A stretch of 64,000 bases of DNA from Teichococcus rhizosphaerae. Lineage in GTDB: Bacteria > Pseudomonadota > Alphaproteobacteria > Acetobacterales > Acetobacteraceae. Under the pieces are notes generated by a model that saw nothing but the letters and a program-made list of their open reading frames with translations, was not told where the DNA came from and did no database searches. Position 1 is the stretch's first letter. Each line of letters begins with the position of its first letter. Shown piece by piece: positions 1 through 10,807 of this stretch. The position numbers and the translations under genes were made by a program. The stretch is taken from positions 28,161-92,160 of the forward strand of contig NZ_PDNU01000030.1 of NCBI RefSeq assembly GCF_002631185.1, in the 5' to 3' direction.

Positions 1-479
1 ACGCCGCCAACGACGAGCGCCACAGCCCGGAGGAGGTGACGCCGGAATACTGGGACGACCGCATGGCCATCAACCAGCGGCCGCTCTTCTTCGCGGCGCA
101 GGCCATCCTGCCGCAGATGCGCCGGGCGGGCGGCGGCTCCATCGTCAATTTCGGCTCGGTGAGCTGGAAGCTGCGGCAGGGCGGCATGCCCGCCTACACC
201 ATGGCCAAGGCCTCGGTGCACGGGCTGACGCGCGGCCTGGCGCGGGACTATGGCAAGCAGGGCATCCGCGTGAACACGCTGGTGCCGGGCTGGGTGATGA
301 CGGAGCGGCAGCTCGCCCTCTGGGTGACGCCGGAGGCGGAGCGCGAGATCGAGGCCGGGCAGGTGCTGGCCGGCCGCGTGCGGCCGGCGCATGTCGCGGA
401 CATGGCGCTGTTCCTGGCCTCGGCGGCCTCGGCCATGTGCTCGGCGCAGGAATTCGTCGTCGATGGCGGCTGGAGCTGA
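1..479 (+). CDS. SDR family oxidoreductase, 5' end outside window
   Basis: This is the C-terminal part of a short-chain dehydrogenase/reductase, an NAD(P)-dependent oxidoreductase. The reading frame is open from base 3; the first residues read (N)AAND, the usual NNAG-type strand-4 motif, so the cofactor-binding N-terminus lies upstream of the window. The catalytic YxxxK is present as Tyr (195-197) and Lys (207-209), preceded by a GSVS serine segment. The tail ends in VDGGWS, typical of classical SDRs. A GTG at 36 could be mistaken for a start but cuts through the fold. The substrate cannot be told from this part. It reads away from the convergent tctC gene downstream. Confidence 0.88.
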   Translation, partial: AANDERHSPEEVTPEYWDDRMAINQRPLFFAAQAILPQMRRAGGGSIVNFGSVSWKLRQGGMPAYTMAKASVHGLTRGLARDYGKQGIRVNTLVPGWVMTERQLALWVTPEAEREIEAGQVLAGRVRPAHVADMALFLASAASAMCSAQEFVVDGGWS

Positions 480-542
480 GGGGAGGCCGGAACTGAGGGC
501 GGGCTCGTGGCGGGGCAGGCGCGCCGGCCCCGCCCGCGCGCC

Positions 543-1505
543 TCAGGCGAGGCCCAGCGCCTTCAGCACGCCCTCCGTGTCCGCCTGGTCCTTGGCGATG
601 AAGGCCGAGAAGGCCTCGCCGGTGAGGAAGGCATCGTCCCAGCCGCGCTTGCGCAGCGTCTCGGTCCAGGCCGGCGTGGCGTGCAGCGCCTCGGCGAAGG
701 CCACCAGGCGCCGCCGCGCCTCCTCGGCCACGCCGGGAGCGGCGAACAGGCCGCGCCAGTTGGTGGCGGTGACGTCGTAGCCGCTTTCGCGGAGCGTCGG
801 CACGTCCGGGTGCAGGCGGCGCGCGCCCGTGGTGGCCAGCGCCCGCACCCGGCCCGCCGCCACCTGCTCGGAGAACTCGCCCCAGCCGGCGACCGCGGCC
901 TTCACCTGCGCGCCGATCACCGCCGACTGGGTGGCGCCGCCGCCGGGGAAGGACACGAACTGCGCCTCCAGCGGCTTGCGCCCCAGCGCCTGGAGCAGCA
1001 GGCCGAGCGCCACATGGTCCACCGTGCCGCCGCCGGCCCCCGCGATCGGGATGCCGCGCGGCTCCTGCCGCAGCGCCTCGGCGAAGTGGCGGATGTCGCG
1101 GAACTCGCTGCTGGCGGGCACCACGATCACGGCGGCCTCCTCGGTCAGCCGCGCCACGGGCACCACGTCCTTCAGGCTGACCGGCGACTTGCTGGCGATG
1201 GCCGAGCCCACCACGCTGGCGCCGCAGACGAACAGGCTGTCCGCGCGGCCGCGCCGGCTGGTGATGAAGCGCGCGAGCCCCACCGTGCCGGCGCCGCCCG
1301 GCAGGTTCTCGAACTGGCAGCGCCCGACCAGCCCGGCCCCGACGCCGACATGCTCGATGGCGCGGCCCAGCCCGTCCCATCCGCCGCCCGGCGCGGCGGG
1401 GATGAACATGGCGAGGCTGGGGATGACCTCGGCGGCATGGGCGCGGGCGCCCAGGCCCAGGAAGGGCAGGGCGGCCGCTGCGGCCAGCAGGGGGCGGCGT
1501 TGCAT
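543..1505 (-). CDS. TctC/Bug-family tripartite tricarboxylate transporter binding protein
   Basis: Periplasmic solute-binding protein of the TctC (Bug) family, 320 aa. The N-terminus is a signal peptide (MQRRP, an Ala/Leu-rich core, cleavage probably after AHA). The mature start has the family's pattern of a hydrophobic strand followed by PAAPGGGWD, then GAGGGTVDH and a late GLFAAPG segment. It is the last gene of the minus-strand set gntR-aconitase-prpF-tctC, 91 bases after prpF. This fits binding of a tricarboxylate or related acid; that ligand is inferred from the neighbours. No TctA or TctB membrane gene is in the window, so it must use a permease encoded elsewhere or act as a sensor. Confidence 0.88.
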   Translation of the reverse strand: MQRRPLLAAAAALPFLGLGARAHAAEVIPSLAMFIPAAPGGGWDGLGRAIEHVGVGAGLVGRCQFENLPGGAGTVGLARFITSRRGRADSLFVCGASVVGSAIASKSPVSLKDVVPVARLTEEAAVIVVPASSEFRDIRHFAEALRQEPRGIPIAGAGGGTVDHVALGLLLQALGRKPLEAQFVSFPGGGATQSAVIGAQVKAAVAGWGEFSEQVAAGRVRALATTGARRLHPDVPTLRESGYDVTATNWRGLFAAPGVAEEARRRLVAFAEALHATPAWTETLRKRGWDDAFLTGEAFSAFIAKDQADTEGVLKALGLA

Positions 1506-1596
1506 GACGGGACGTTCCTTGTTTGCCGGGGCCTTCGGCGGCCCCTGTTGCGTGGGCTCTGTTGTGCGGGCTCTGTTGTGCGGGCTGGCGCGCCCC

Positions 1597-2744
1597 TCAG
1601 CCGGAGGCGGGGTAGAGCACCGTCCCCTCCATCAGCCGGCGCGCGGTGCGGTAGACGACCGTCTCCTCCGCCACCAGCGCGCCATCCTCCATCCGCGTCC
1701 GCGCCGTCACCGGCAGGATACCGGAGGGGTGCGCCACGCGCAGGTCCTCCGCCGCGCCGCGCGGGCGGGCCAGGCGGTGGGGCAGGCTGCCGGGAATGCG
1801 CGCCGCCACGGCCAGGCACATGGCGCCGGTGAGCGGCGTGGCCTTGTGCGGCTGCCCGGCCGAGACCATGCGCACCAGCAGGTCCATCCCGCCGGCCGGC
1901 AGGATGGTGCCGTCGGCGGCGGGGGCGTCGCGCGGCGCGGCGAGGAGGGCCACCTGCGGCAGGTTGCGCAGCCGGGTGCGCGCCTCCTCCAGATCGTGCA
2001 CCAGGCCCATGGCCAGGGCGGCGGCGGCGCGGATCGCCTCGAAGCGCGCGATGTGGTGGGGCGTGGAAAGGGCGGCGGGGCGTTCCGTCCCCTCCAGCCC
2101 GAGCGCCTCGGCGGCGACGAACACCACGGGGTTGGCGGCATCCACCAGCGAGGCTTCCAGCGCGCCGAGGCCGGGCACCTCCAGCCGGTCCAGCGCCTGC
2201 CCGGTGGGCAGCAGCTTTCCCGTGGCGGCGCCCCCCGGCGCGGTGAAGGCGAGGCGGATGGGCGCCGCCGTGCCGGCCACGCCCTGCAGCGCGAAATCGC
2301 CCTCCAGCCTCGGCAGCCCGTCCTCCAGCGGAAAGCTGGCGACGATGATCTTGCCGGTGTTGGTGTTGTGGATGCGCACCGTGGCTTCGCCGCCCGTGGC
2401 GGGCACCAGCCCTTCCTCCACCGCGAAGGGGCCGACGGCGGAGGAGATGTTGCCGCAATTGCCGCGATAGCCCACCACCGGCGCATCCACCTGCACCTGG
2501 GCGAAGGTGTAGTCCACATCGGCGTCCGGCCGGCTGGAAGGCCCGACCACCGCGACCTTGGAGAGCGAGGAGATGCCGCCGCCCATGCCGTCGAGCTGCC
2601 GCCCGCCGGGGTCCGGGCTGCCGAGGGCGGCGAGGAAGATGGCGTCCCAGGCGGCGCGGTCGGCCGGCAGGTCGCGCTGGTGGAAGAACAGGGCGCGGCT
2701 GGTGCCGCCGCGCATGTAGACGGCCGGCAGGCGCGCCAGGCGCC

Positions 2745-2748
<4 letters not shown>
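1597..2748 (-). CDS. prpF: PrpF-family isomerase (2-methylaconitate / aconitate type)
   Basis: A 383-aa member of the PrpF family, cofactor-free proton-shift isomerases with a diaminopimelate-epimerase-like fold. Visible signatures are GGTSRALFF (residues 14-22), a SSLSK segment ending at Lys64, which corresponds to the family's catalytic lysine, and GNCGN (96-100) with Cys98. In the 2-methylcitrate cycle PrpF works with AcnD. Related enzymes isomerise trans-aconitate or 4-oxalomesaconate. The start overlaps the aconitase stop by four bases, so the two are translationally coupled. No prpB or prpC is present here, so a trans-aconitate or methylaconitate role is as likely as propionate catabolism. 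Length is normal. Confidence 0.85.
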
Positions 2749-5380
<2,632 letters not shown>

Positions 5381-5384
<4 letters not shown>

Positions 5385-6166
5385 CGCGAGGGGTCCTCAG
5401 GCGCGGAAGGGGCGGCGGGGGCCGGAGTGAAGGGGGCCGGGGCGGTGTTGGCAGGCGCGGTGTTGGCAGGCGGGGGGCCGAGCAGCGGCGCCAGCGCGGC
5501 ATAGGAGGCGGCGATGTGGCGGCGCATCTGCATCTCGGCCATCTCCGCGTCGCGGTCCTCGATGGCGTCGAGGATGCGGCGGTGCTCGGTGACGGCGCGG
5601 CGCCCGCGCCCCGCCACCTTGCGGAGCTGCGAGCGGTAAAGGCGGAGCTGCTGGTAGAGGTCGCCGCACAGCAGGCCGATCAGCAGCCCGTTGCCGGCCG
5701 CGCGGGCGATGGCGGCGTGGAAATCCTCGTCCATGCTCCCCAGCGCGTTGGGGGCGTGCCCGGCGCCGGCATCGAGGCTGGCCTCCTGGCGGGCGAGGAT
5801 GGCGCGCAGCCGGGCGAGGTCCGCCTCGCCCATGGCCAGGGCGGCGCCGCGCGCGGCCAGGCCCTCCAGTGCCTCGCGCACGCCATAGATCTGGCGGAAG
5901 GTCTCGGCCGAGAGGCTGACCACGCGGGCGCCGAGCCGGGGCGTGCGCTCCACCAGCCGGCGCTCCTCCAGCCGGTTCAGGGCCTCGCGCAGCGGGCCGC
6001 GGCTGACGCCGTATTGCCGGGAAAGCGCCGGCTCGCTCAGCTTGGCGCCGAGGGGGATCTCGCCGCGGATGATCGCCTCGCTGAGGCGCTGGAACAGCGA
6101 CCGGGCCAGCGCCCCTTCCGTCAGGGGCGGCGCGCCCTCCGCCAATGTGTCGACAAAACCGGCCAT
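5381..6166 (-). CDS. GntR-family regulator, FCD (FadR) subfamily
   Basis: Transcription factor of 261 aa: a winged-helix domain at about residues 20-85 (VSRGPLREALNRLEERRLVER is the recognition region) and an all-helical FCD ligand-binding domain at about 90-225, which normally binds small organic acids. The last 30 residues are Pro/Ala-rich with a short repeat (PANTAPANTAPAP). It is the first gene of the aconitase/PrpF/TctC operon and overlaps the aconitase start by four bases, so it is probably an acid-responsive autoregulator. Its own first codons overlap a TGTCGACA palindrome, and a second copy lies in the divergent promoter region. ATG at 6166 is the first in frame near these sites. Confidence 0.9.
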
Positions 6167-6229
6167 TTCCGGCCGATCATGGCACGATGGGCCGGCCTGT
6201 CACAGATGAAATGCGCGTTGTGTCGACAC
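6148..6229. promoter_or_regulatory. Paired TGTCGACA operators between gntR and the divergent binding-protein gene
   Basis: Two palindromes with the same core flank this divergent promoter: TGTCGACA at 6148-6155 (inside the first codons of gntR) and GTGTCGACAC at 6220-6229, 72 bases apart. A third, weaker inverted repeat CTGTCACAG lies between them at 6197-6205. TGT..ACA half-sites are the known pattern for FCD-type GntR regulators, so these are good candidates for the operator of the gene next door. Control of both directions is inferred. Confidence 0.6.
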
Positions 6230-6358
6230 TTCAGGCTAGCCCTGACGGTCCGCCCCCAGCTCCCCGTGCGGCCGCGCCATCCGATGGACCGCAGGGCGGA
6301 TTGATGCCAGTCTGTCGCGGTAGAGCCATCAAACGGCCGAACCCGGAGGATATCGTTC

Positions 6359-7744
6359 ATGAGGAAATCGCCTGACCGGACGGACTTTGTCCCGGCTACC
6401 GCCGCTGGCGCGGCCCCTCTGGCCGCCCCGCTTTCCCGGCGCGGCATGCTGCTGGGCGGGCTCGGCATCGGCGGCCTGGCGCTGGCCGGCCGCCCCGTCC
6501 ATGCCCAGGGCGCCGCGCAGAAGCCGGCGGAGATCAAGCTCGGCATCGCCACCTACCTGTCGGGCCCGGCCAGCGTGTTCGGCGTTCCGGCGCGCCAGGC
6601 GGCCGACATGCTGTTCGACGAGCTGAACGCCGCGGGCGGCATCGCCGGCGTGAAGGTGCGGCCGATCTTCGTCGATGAGGGGCCGGGCGTCGATCACTTC
6701 GTCGGCGAGTACCGGCGGCTGGTGCAGAGCGAGGGCGTGCAGATGATCTTCGCCGGCATCTCGTCGGCGGACTGCCTCGCCTGCGCGCCGCTCGCCGACG
6801 AGCTGAAGCGCCCGACCCTGCTGTGGGACTGCGGCACCCAGCGCATCTTCGAGGATGGCAGCTACAGCTACGCCTACCGCCCCCAGGCCAACGCCACGCC
6901 GGAAGTTCTGGCGGCGCTGCTCTACCTGCTGAAGATGAAGCCGGACTTCCGCAGCCTCGCGGTGGTGAACCAGGACTATGCCTGGGGCCGCGATTCCTGG
7001 GAGATCTGGCGCACCGGCATGAACACGCTGAAGCCCGGCGTGCGCGTCTCGGCCGAGCTGTTCCCGCGCTTCGGCGCGACGGACTTCTCCAGCGAGATCA
7101 CCCGCCTGCTGGCGCTACGGCCGGACGTGATCTTCTCCACCTCCTGGGGCGGCGACCTCGACACCTTCATCCGCCAGGCGGCGGACCGGAAGCTGTTCGA
7201 GCGCAGCACCTTCGTGCTGCCGCTGGCCGAATCCTCGCTGGAGCGCGTGGGCAAGACGCTGCCCGCCGGCCACATCATCGGCGCGCGCGGCGACCACTGG
7301 TTCCTGCACCCCTCGCCGGCGGATGCGGAGAAGCTCAAGAACTTCACCGAGAACTACCGCAAGCGGTTCAACAGCTACCCGATCTACGCCACGCACCACA
7401 TGGCGCAGGCGGTCAGCGCCATGAAGGCCGGCTACGAGAAGGCGATCGCCGCCAAGGGCGGCCAGTGGCCGACCGATGCCGAGCTGACCGCCGCCTTCCG
7501 CGGCCTCACCTTCCCCTCGCTCACCGGCAGCGTCACCATCCGCGAGGACGGGCAGGGGCTGGAGGACCAGCTCATCGGCACCACCACGCACAGCGACCGC
7601 TACCCCTTCGCGGTGATGACCGACATGGTGGTCTTCCCCGCCGCCTCGGTGACGACGCCGGTGGGGCAGAAGAGCACCGACTGGCTGAAGGGGCTGAAGC
7701 CCGACGTGCTGGAGAAGATGCCGCAGCCCGTCGCCTTCCGCTGA
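6359..7744 (+). CDS. Branched-chain-type ABC transporter substrate-binding protein, Tat-exported
   Basis: Periplasmic binding protein of the LivJ/Peripla_BP_6 type, 461 aa. The first 50 residues carry a twin-arginine leader (SRRGMLLGG followed by a hydrophobic stretch and an AQG cleavage region). The mature domain starts with EIKLGIATYLSGP and has the usual two-lobe layout. The gene reads divergently from the gntR operon across about 190 bases with paired palindromes. No liv permease or ATPase genes follow; a Liv cassette without a binding protein exists at 33.5-36.8 kb, but a link is only a guess. Followed by a CaiB CoA-transferase after a strong hairpin. Ligand unknown. Confidence 0.87.
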   Translation: MRKSPDRTDFVPATAAGAAPLAAPLSRRGMLLGGLGIGGLALAGRPVHAQGAAQKPAEIKLGIATYLSGPASVFGVPARQAADMLFDELNAAGGIAGVKVRPIFVDEGPGVDHFVGEYRRLVQSEGVQMIFAGISSADCLACAPLADELKRPTLLWDCGTQRIFEDGSYSYAYRPQANATPEVLAALLYLLKMKPDFRSLAVVNQDYAWGRDSWEIWRTGMNTLKPGVRVSAELFPRFGATDFSSEITRLLALRPDVIFSTSWGGDLDTFIRQAADRKLFERSTFVLPLAESSLERVGKTLPAGHIIGARGDHWFLHPSPADAEKLKNFTENYRKRFNSYPIYATHHMAQAVSAMKAGYEKAIAAKGGQWPTDAELTAAFRGLTFPSLTGSVTIREDGQGLEDQLIGTTTHSDRYPFAVMTDMVVFPAASVTTPVGQKSTDWLKGLKPDVLEKMPQPVAFR

Positions 7745-7751
7745 GGCAGCA

Positions 7752-7774
7752 CCGGGGGCGCGGCGCGCCCCCGG
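7752..7774. terminator. GC hairpin after the binding-protein gene
   Basis: A perfect 10-bp stem (7752-7761 with 7765-7774) and a three-base loop sit eight bases after the stop codon. No T-run follows, so it may be a terminator, an attenuator or an mRNA-stabilising 3' hairpin that lowers expression of the downstream CoA-transferase relative to the binding protein. Confidence 0.5.
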
Positions 7775-7809
7775 AACCGTTCGAGACAACAGCAGGAACC
7801 CTCCCCGTC

Positions 7810-8982
7810 ATGACTGCACAGACCGCACCCGACCGCGCCTCCTCACGCAAGCCCCTCGAGGGCCTGCTGGTGGTGACGCTGGAGCAGGCGGTGGCCGCCC
7901 CCTATTGCAGCTCCCGCCTCGCCGATGCGGGGGCGCGGGTGATCAAGATCGAGCGGCCGGAGGGCGATTTCGCGCGCGGCTACGACGCGGCCGTGCATGG
8001 CCTGTCGAGCTACTTCGTGTGGCTCAACCGCGGCAAGCAGAGCCTCGTGGCCGACATCAAGGCCGCCGACGACGCGGCGCTGCTGCACCGGATGCTGGAA
8101 AAGGCGGATGTGTTCATCCAGAACCTCGCCCCCGGCGCCGCCGCCCGCGCGGGCTTCGGCTCGGAGGAGCTGCGGCGGCGCTACCCGCGCCTCGTCACAG
8201 TGGACATCTCCGGCTACGGCACCGGCAACGCCTATGCCAACATGAAGGCCTATGACCTGCTGGTGCAGGCGGAAAGCGGGCTCGCCGCCATCACCGGCCA
8301 TCCGGCCGGGCCCGGCCGCGTCGGCGTCTCGGCCTGCGACATCGCCTGCGGCATGTCGGCCTATGCGGCGGTGCTGGAGGCGCTGATCGCCCGCTCCATC
8401 ACCGGCGAGGGGCGGCGGCTGGAGGTCAGCCTGTTCGACGGCATGGCGGACTGGATGAACGTGCCGCTGCTGTATTTCGAGGGCACCGGCAAGGCGCCGA
8501 AGCGCGTGGGCCTCGCCCACCCCTCCATCTGCCCCTATGGCGCCTTCGAGACGGCCGACAACGCCCTGGTGCTCTTCTCCATCCAGAACGAGCGCGAATG
8601 GCAGAAATTCTGCGCCACGGTGATGCAGGAGCCGGAGCTGCCGAAGCAGCCGGGCTATGAGAGCAACAATGCCCGCGTGGCCAACCGCGAGGCGGTGGAC
8701 GGGCGCGTCGCCGCCGTGTTCCGGCAGCTCACCCGTGCCGAGGTGGCGGCGCGGCTGGATGCCGCCGGCACCGCCTATGGCTTCGTCAACGAGGTGGCGG
8801 ACCTGGTGAACCATCCGGCGCTGCGCCGGATCGAGGTGGGCACGCCGGGCGGCATGGCCTCCATCGTCGCGCCGCCCGCCATCCATGACGGGGTGACCAG
8901 CCCCAGCTTCGGCCCCGTGCCGGCCATCGGCGAGCACACGGCCGCGATCCGCGCCGAGTTCGGGGTGGCGCAGCCGGCCTGA
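7810..8982 (+). CDS. CaiB/BaiF family (class III) CoA-transferase
   Basis: A 390-aa class III CoA-transferase, which moves CoA between carboxylic acids through a covalent aspartyl-CoA intermediate. The N-terminus reads PLEGLLVVTLEQAVAAPYCSSRLADAGARV, the usual first beta-alpha unit. The likely nucleophile is Asp149 in AYDLLVQAESG, and the C-terminus is a normal small domain. ATG 7810 is chosen because homology begins just after it; the same frame stays open far upstream without family similarity. It lies 65 bases after the binding protein and could activate the acid that protein brings in. Donor and acceptor acids are not readable from sequence. Confidence 0.9.
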   Translation: MTAQTAPDRASSRKPLEGLLVVTLEQAVAAPYCSSRLADAGARVIKIERPEGDFARGYDAAVHGLSSYFVWLNRGKQSLVADIKAADDAALLHRMLEKADVFIQNLAPGAAARAGFGSEELRRRYPRLVTVDISGYGTGNAYANMKAYDLLVQAESGLAAITGHPAGPGRVGVSACDIACGMSAYAAVLEALIARSITGEGRRLEVSLFDGMADWMNVPLLYFEGTGKAPKRVGLAHPSICPYGAFETADNALVLFSIQNEREWQKFCATVMQEPELPKQPGYESNNARVANREAVDGRVAAVFRQLTRAEVAARLDAAGTAYGFVNEVADLVNHPALRRIEVGTPGGMASIVAPPAIHDGVTSPSFGPVPAIGEHTAAIRAEFGVAQPA

Positions 8983-9213
8983 GCGGCCGCCTGCACCCGG
9001 CGGCAACGGCAGGCACGCCCTGCCGCCGGTGGGCCGCGGGCCCTGCGCGCCCTCGTCGGAGCATGTGCCCCGGCCCGGCCAGAGCGCCGCTCCTCGGCTT
9101 CCTGGCTGGCAGGGGCGGCGTCCCGTTCCGCTCGGCAACCAGTGGCAGGAAAAAGACGGGGGGGGTCCGGGAGAAGCTCCTTCTCCGCCCCTCCCGACAG
9201 GGAGAAAGACAAG

Positions 9214-10137
9214 ATGCCCCAGCCCCCGCGCTATCGCGGCGTGTTCCCCGTCGTTCCCACCATCTTCGACGAGGCCGGCGCGCTGGACCTGCCCGGCCAG
9301 CTCCGCGCCGTCGATTTCATGATCGACGCGGGCTCGGACGGGCTGTGCATCCTGGCCAACTTCTCCGAGCAGTTCGTGCTGTCCGACGAGGAGCGCGAGG
9401 TGCTGACGGCGGCGATCCTGGCGCATGTGGCGGGGCGCGTGCCGGTCATCGTCACCACCACGCATTTCAGCTCCCGTGTCTGCGCCGAGCGCAGCCGCCG
9501 CGCCGAGGCGCAGGGGGCCGCTATGGTGATGGTGATGCCGCCCTACCACGGCGCCACCATCCGCGTGGGCGAGGCGGGCATCGAGGCGTTCTTCCGCGCC
9601 GTCTCGGACGCCATCGGCATCCCCATCATGATCCAGGACGCGCCGGTGGCCGGCACGCCGCTTTCCGCGCCCTTCCTGGCGAGGATGGCGCGGGAGATCG
9701 AGCAGGTCTCCTACTTCAAGATCGAGACCACCGGCGCCGCCTCCAAGCTGCGCGAGCTGATCGCCCTCGGCGGCGACGCCATCGAGGGTCCGTGGGACGG
9801 GGAGGAGGCCATCACCCTCTTTCCCGACCTGGAGGCGGGGGCCACGGGCAGCATGACGGGCGGCGGCTACCCGGACGGCATCCGCCCCATCCTGGAGGAT
9901 TACCGCGCCGGGCGGCGCGAGGCGGCGATGGCCGGCTATGCCCGCTGGCTGCCGCTGATCAACTACGAGAACCGGCAGGCGGGGCTGCTGGCGGCCAAGG
10001 CGCTGATGCGGGCCGGCGGCATCATCGCCTGCGACGCGCCCCGCCATCCGGTGGCGCCCATGCACCCTGCGGTGCGCGAGGGCCTGCTGGAGACGGCGCG
10101 GGCGCTGGACCCGCTGGTGCTGCGCTGGGGCCGCTGA
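9214..10137 (+). CDS. DHDPS-family lyase, probable L-2-keto-3-deoxyarabonate dehydratase
   Basis: A 307-aa TIM-barrel enzyme of the dihydrodipicolinate synthase/N-acetylneuraminate lyase family. The Schiff-base lysine is Lys169 in SYFKIET, and the segment GGDAIEGPWDGEEAITL is the pattern I associate with L-2-keto-3-deoxyarabonate dehydratase of the non-phosphorylated arabinose pathway (product 2-oxoglutarate semialdehyde). The pyrroline-hydroxy-carboxylate deaminases of hydroxyproline breakdown are the main alternative. The start at 9214 is preferred over an in-frame ATG at 9142 because it follows an AGGGAGAAAG ribosome site and matches the family N-terminus. No arabinose dehydrogenase, lactonase or arabonate dehydratase gene is adjacent. 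The 231 bases upstream hold nothing else I can identify. Confidence 0.78.
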   Translation: MPQPPRYRGVFPVVPTIFDEAGALDLPGQLRAVDFMIDAGSDGLCILANFSEQFVLSDEEREVLTAAILAHVAGRVPVIVTTTHFSSRVCAERSRRAEAQGAAMVMVMPPYHGATIRVGEAGIEAFFRAVSDAIGIPIMIQDAPVAGTPLSAPFLARMAREIEQVSYFKIETTGAASKLRELIALGGDAIEGPWDGEEAITLFPDLEAGATGSMTGGGYPDGIRPILEDYRAGRREAAMAGYARWLPLINYENRQAGLLAAKALMRAGGIIACDAPRHPVAPMHPAVREGLLETARALDPLVLRWGR

Positions 10138-10156
10138 GCGCGCGGGGAGGGGATTG

Positions 10157-10723
10157 CTACGCCTCCTCCGCCTCCCCGAAGCTGAGCCCCTCGTAAAGCT
10201 CGGCCAGCGGCACGGAGATGCCGATCTCGGGCATCTCCAGCACCGCGTCCTCCCGCAGCACATGGCCGACCCAGTCGCCCTCCACGCGGGCGAAGACGGT
10301 CGCGGCGACGCGGTCCTGCTCCAGCATCACATAGCGCCGGATGGAGGGGGTGGCGGCGTATTCGTGGTTCTTGGTGATGCGGTCCGTGCCGGCGGTGCTG
10401 TTGCTCAGCACCTCGAACACCACCACCGGGTCGCGCACCAGGGTGCTGTCGTTGGGCCCCGGCGTGCAGACCACCAGCCCGTCCGGGTAGCGGATGCTGC
10501 CGGCCACCAGCACCTTGAGGTCCGAGCCCGCGAACTGGCAGGGGCCGCCGCGCAGCCGCCCGCCCACCGAGATGGCCAGGTTGCGCTGGATGAAGGCATG
10601 CGCCCGCGTGCCGCCCACCATGGCCACGGGGCGGGCGCCGTCGAACTCGAAGCGCGGTTCCTGCCCTTCCTCCCAGGCCAGGAACTCCGCCAGGCTCATC
10701 GGCTTGCGAAAGGCGAGGTTCAT
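10157..10723 (-). CDS. Uma2 family (DUF820) nuclease-fold protein
   Basis: A 188-aa protein with the restriction-endonuclease-like Uma2/DUF820 fold. Visible pieces are the N-terminal MSLAEFLAWEE, FEFDGARPVAMVGGTRAH, an IRYPDGLVVC strand carrying the conserved Asp, and VVVFEVLSNST with the conserved Glu, in the D...E order of the PD-(D/E)XK core. Such genes occur in many copies in cyanobacteria and some proteobacteria and have no established role. The start at 10723 begins at the conserved region; an in-frame ATG at 10765 would add only a Pro-rich leader. It converges with the lyase gene and is unlikely to belong to a neighbouring pathway. Confidence 0.82.
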   Translation of the reverse strand: MNLAFRKPMSLAEFLAWEEGQEPRFEFDGARPVAMVGGTRAHAFIQRNLAISVGGRLRGGPCQFAGSDLKVLVAGSIRYPDGLVVCTPGPNDSTLVRDPVVVFEVLSNSTAGTDRITKNHEYAATPSIRRYVMLEQDRVAATVFARVEGDWVGHVLREDAVLEMPEIGISVPLAELYEGLSFGEAEEA

Positions 10724-10807
10724 GGCGGGCAGCCTAGCACGGACGGGTGGCGGGGGTTCCAGCACGGAGATGGGCCGGGGGGGATCTCCCCGCCGGCCCG
10801 GCTTCGC

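Noticed and set aside
6823..7809. Upstream extension of the CaiB gene across the binding-protein gene
   Set aside because: The extension is an out-of-frame shadow of the binding protein; class III CoA-transferase similarity begins right after ATG 7810.
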